Shown: positions 61,764-64,000 of the stretch, one piece after another
Layout: each line of letters starts with the position of its first letter
Numbering within the stretch: the stretch's first letter is position 1
Assembly (NCBI GenBank): GCA_021234155.1
Contig: JAJEKV010000002.1
Coordinates: forward strand, 44,259,203 to 44,323,202
From: Isoetes taiwanensis
Lineage: Eukaryota; Streptophyta; Lycopodiopsida; Isoetales; Isoetaceae
Direction: 5' to 3'
DNA length: 64,000 nucleotides
The notes under the pieces: generated by a model
What the model was told of the DNA's origin: nothing
The model's database searches: none
Seen by the model: only the letters and a program-made list of their open reading frames with translations
Position numbers and translations under genes: made by a program

Positions 61764-62225
61764 TTAACAACTTCATTGTCGTTGCTTCCCTATAACTTTT
61801 GGATCTAGTCATGAAAATGTTAAGTGGCGCTTGTTGCATTAGATGCAAATTGAAAAGATCTTTTATGATATATGGTTATGATGTATTTCAACACAAGCCA
61901 TATAAAGTTAACCTTTAAAAAATGGTGGTTTTGCTCTTTTCTTATATATTTACATCCCAAAAGATAACAATGGGTTGTCATTAAAAGATCGTGAGGAGAT
62001 CGAATCCCATTGCCAAAATAGTGTCGAATCTGAAGTTTTGATCAAAAAAAAAGTTATAGTAGAAAAATGACACTGCAAAAAGTTAGTTAGAACTCGCATT
62101 AATTATCACACATAATAATCGGAATAAAATACACCGAGCTCTCTTATTGGACAGCTTTAAAAGCTGATGTGGCTTTTTAAGCATCCCCAATGGGACAAAA
62201 TGAGATCTCAAATTACCTCTAATGC
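61764..62225. mobile_element. Right part of the MITE, second copy
   Basis: It matches 25057-25521 (TAACAACTTCATTG, TAACTTTTG.ATCTAGTCATG, ATCTCAAATTACCTCTAATG). The left inverted repeat is missing: similarity begins about 30 bp after the end of the polypyrimidine tract. The duplicated segment thus starts inside the MITE. Confidence 0.8.
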
Positions 62226-62990
62226 CTAGCTTGACGAAAGCAAAGGAAAGAGAATGGTGTTCGATTTTGGTGCCAACTCGCTTTGCACTTTGTCGAGATA
62301 AAAGAAGTGCAAAATGGACAGAGTCATATGGGAGGTGATGGCGTAAGACATTAATAGGACCCCTCGCTCGACAGAGACATTGCCCGGCAATTCAGCTATA
62401 CATCAAAAAAAGTCGCTATTAATCCAAATTGACCCAACACTTGTCATGTATAGATCCCCGCCATGTTTTTGCAATGGTTGCTTGAATTTCGTGATGGGAG
62501 AATGTGAGAATCTCGAGCATTGTGGGAGGCGTGGAAGCCGCGACAAATCGGAGCCTAGCTTGCCCCAGTCGACCTAACAAGAAGAGCTAGTTGGTTTTTG
62601 GCACCGATGAGCAAGAACTATCCGGATGTAACCAAATTGAGACATATTTGCATCTTTTGCTGCCCTGTGGAGTCATGAAAAATGTTCCATATTTCGTCCT
62701 CCCATGAAGGAGATGCATATTCTTCGTGAAGATGTGATTGACGAATTGCGGAAATAGAATGCTTGTTGGTGACAGTGGTTATAGCTGGTCATTACTATCA
62801 ACTGCCATACAAGGCACAAAGCACAAGTACAAGTTGCTCGGATGACAAAATAGTATTGGTACCAAATTTAATCAGAATTGAGCAAAGTTCATGATGCAAG
62901 GTCAAGCATAAGTTGAAGGGGGCACATACAAAGATATATGATCACACACAGAGGTGCATGACATGCTTATATCAAGCCTACACTGAGATT
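62226..62990 (+). pseudogene. DDE-like transposase C-terminal part, second copy
   Basis: Homologous to 25522-26250 with the same blocks (TLVMYRSPPCFCNGCLNFVM, GECENLEHCG, then broken IFASFAA and VIAGHYYQL). Many small differences break the frame. Most fall at CAG or CTG trinucleotides of the first copy (for example GCAGAAG to GCGTAAG, CCCTGTC to CCCCGCC, AAGCTGC to AAGCCGC, TTCAGGA to TTCGTGA). The real sequence may therefore be less broken than it looks. Confidence 0.75.
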
Positions 62991-63052
62991 GTTGAGTGCA
63001 CATGACTAAGTTCTCAGACAAAGGAACTTTCATATTTGCCATCATCTTCGCT

Positions 63053-63420
63053 ATGTTGAGAAAATTAGTCGATTGTCGTAAGTTTTTGTTATTTACTTAT
63101 TTTTTAACTGGCGCATTTTGATACTTCCATTTCAAGATCACGTAATATCTTCGCGGACCAAGCAAAATGTATATCGAAAAGTACAAAATGTTTATCAATT
63201 GTTGCATGAAGAAGTTAAACTAGTTCTGTTATGTTGAGAAAACTAGTCGATTGTCGCAAGTTTTTTCTTATTTACTTATTTTTTTAATGGTGCATTTTGA
63301 TACTTAAATTTCAAAAGATCACACAATATCTTCTCGCTTCCAAGCACAATGTATATCGTAGTACAAAATGTTCATCAATTGTTGCATGAAGAAGTTAAAC
63401 TAGTCTGTGGAACTTGTTCT
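63053..63420. repeat. Tandem 180-bp units, second copy
   Basis: It repeats the 26351-26716 arrangement (TATGTTGAGAAAA(A/C)TAGTCGATTG at 63053 and 63230). This shows that the tandem duplication preceded the segmental one. Confidence 0.85.
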
Positions 63421-63778
63421 CATTAAATGGATATCAATAGCTTTTCTTTTGATTCATGAAACAAAGCAGAAAGTGGAACATGTATGGAGACAAAAACTCT
63501 TTGTATTACATATCACAAGATATACAACCCCGTCATATCGATATGATGCCAATATATACAAGTCCGTTGTTCATGTTTTATATTAACATTAATTTACATT
63601 CAAAAATCTAGACACACCATGTGAAGCCAGATATATGATTCTCACCGCTTCAATATGTTACTTTGTAGCTTGTCCATAGCCCGACATGCCATCTCTCGGC
63701 CCTTGTAGCCCTCCCTCGAAAAGCATTTGCCTCCAAACAAATAAGTACATCTGATGGATTTTCGAAAAGGATTCTGCT

Positions 63779-64000
63779 TCACATACCGGGCTGGTGTCCG
63801 GTGCTATCAACAAACCCTCTAGCCATGGTTTCGTGGCGTCAAGAGATATGTGTCTTCAACATCACTTTCCGCCATGAAGGTGGGCATATGCAATTTTCGG
63901 GGATTGAAGAGCATCTTGTACCCCTGAGTCGCCTACTATTAGTGTGTTGTCCGCCATTCCCTGCCCGGATACTTCTATATAAACTCAATTGGCTTCGTGA
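63779..64000 (-). pseudogene. FCP1-like HAD gene, second copy, partial
   Basis: It matches the 3' part of 27092-27648 (codons for CPP(S/R)WQE, ESDVEDTYLL, P.LEGLL, IAPDT). It runs off the right edge, so the catalytic FDINN and WSS blocks are outside. Frameshifts occur at former CTG/CAG positions and in the stop-codon region. Its presence shows that the HAD gene is part of the duplicated transposon unit. Confidence 0.8.

Noticed and set aside
1-64000. Organelle DNA insertion, rRNA genes or bacterial-type genes
   Set aside because: I saw no recognisable rRNA, plastid or mitochondrial gene, and no bacterial-type operon structure. All recognisable genes are eukaryotic and most are transposon-derived.

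Overview
The window is nuclear DNA from a land plant with a large, transposon-dominated genome. The evidence is short introns (64-79 nt) with GT/AG borders, an L1-type LINE whose ORF1 carries a DUF4283-like domain, Copia and gypsy remnants, Helitrons, tRNA-derived SINEs, and a plant-type FCP1/HAD protein. The main DDE-like transposase family (motifs LKERNTCCC, DFAENY, SDGCAAQFK, HGKG..DG) is one I associate with ferns, lycophytes and bryophytes. A non-flowering plant is therefore my guess, at low confidence. I see no clear single-copy host gene.

Layout. 0-4 kb: gypsy integrase and Copia RNase H remnants, both on the minus strand, and one Helitron 3' end. 4-8 kb: two copies of an N-terminal domain and the first DDE-like transposase remnant. 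7.8-9.6 kb: remnants of a different transposase-type gene on the minus strand. 9.7-17.3 kb: an accessory block rich in a GC-cored palindrome (AAATTGGGCG/CGCCCAATTT). It holds a spliced gene with an amino-methyltransferase-like motif and small proteins of a novel-looking family. 19.86-22.67 kb: a complete-looking Helitron. 23.2-28.9 kb: a composite element with a small accessory protein, transposase fragments split by a MITE, an FCP1-like HAD protein and an Ulp1/C48 protease. 28.94-32.48 kb: a second complete-looking Helitron. 32.9-38.3 kb: a broken coiled-coil/RING-like gene, the longest transposase remnant, and an apparently intact two-exon accessory gene. 38.4-45 kb: minisatellites and simple-sequence blocks. 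45.5-46.3 kb: a second Ulp1 remnant. 46.4-53.9 kb: mostly unassigned, with SINEs. 53.95 kb: a third accessory-protein copy. 54.5-59.7 kb: a minus-strand LINE. 60.4-61.7 kb: a long polypyrimidine tract. 61.76-64.0 kb: a second copy of 25.05-27.3 kb, leaving the window.

How the parts relate. One DNA-transposon family recurs at least four times (6.9, 24.7, 35.6 and 62.2 kb). Beside it travel an FCP1-like HAD protein, an Ulp1-type protease and a roughly 170-aa unknown protein. Most copies are broken. However, the HAD exon, the last Ulp1 exon and two of the three accessory proteins are open. A separate theme is the methyltransferase-like gene with the palindrome family and small SLDPW-type genes around it.

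Caution: where two copies can be compared (25-27 versus 62-64 kb), differences concentrate at CTG and CAG trinucleotides. Part of the apparent decay may be base-calling error at CHG-methylated sites. Several start positions listed are only limits of open frame, not ATG codons.
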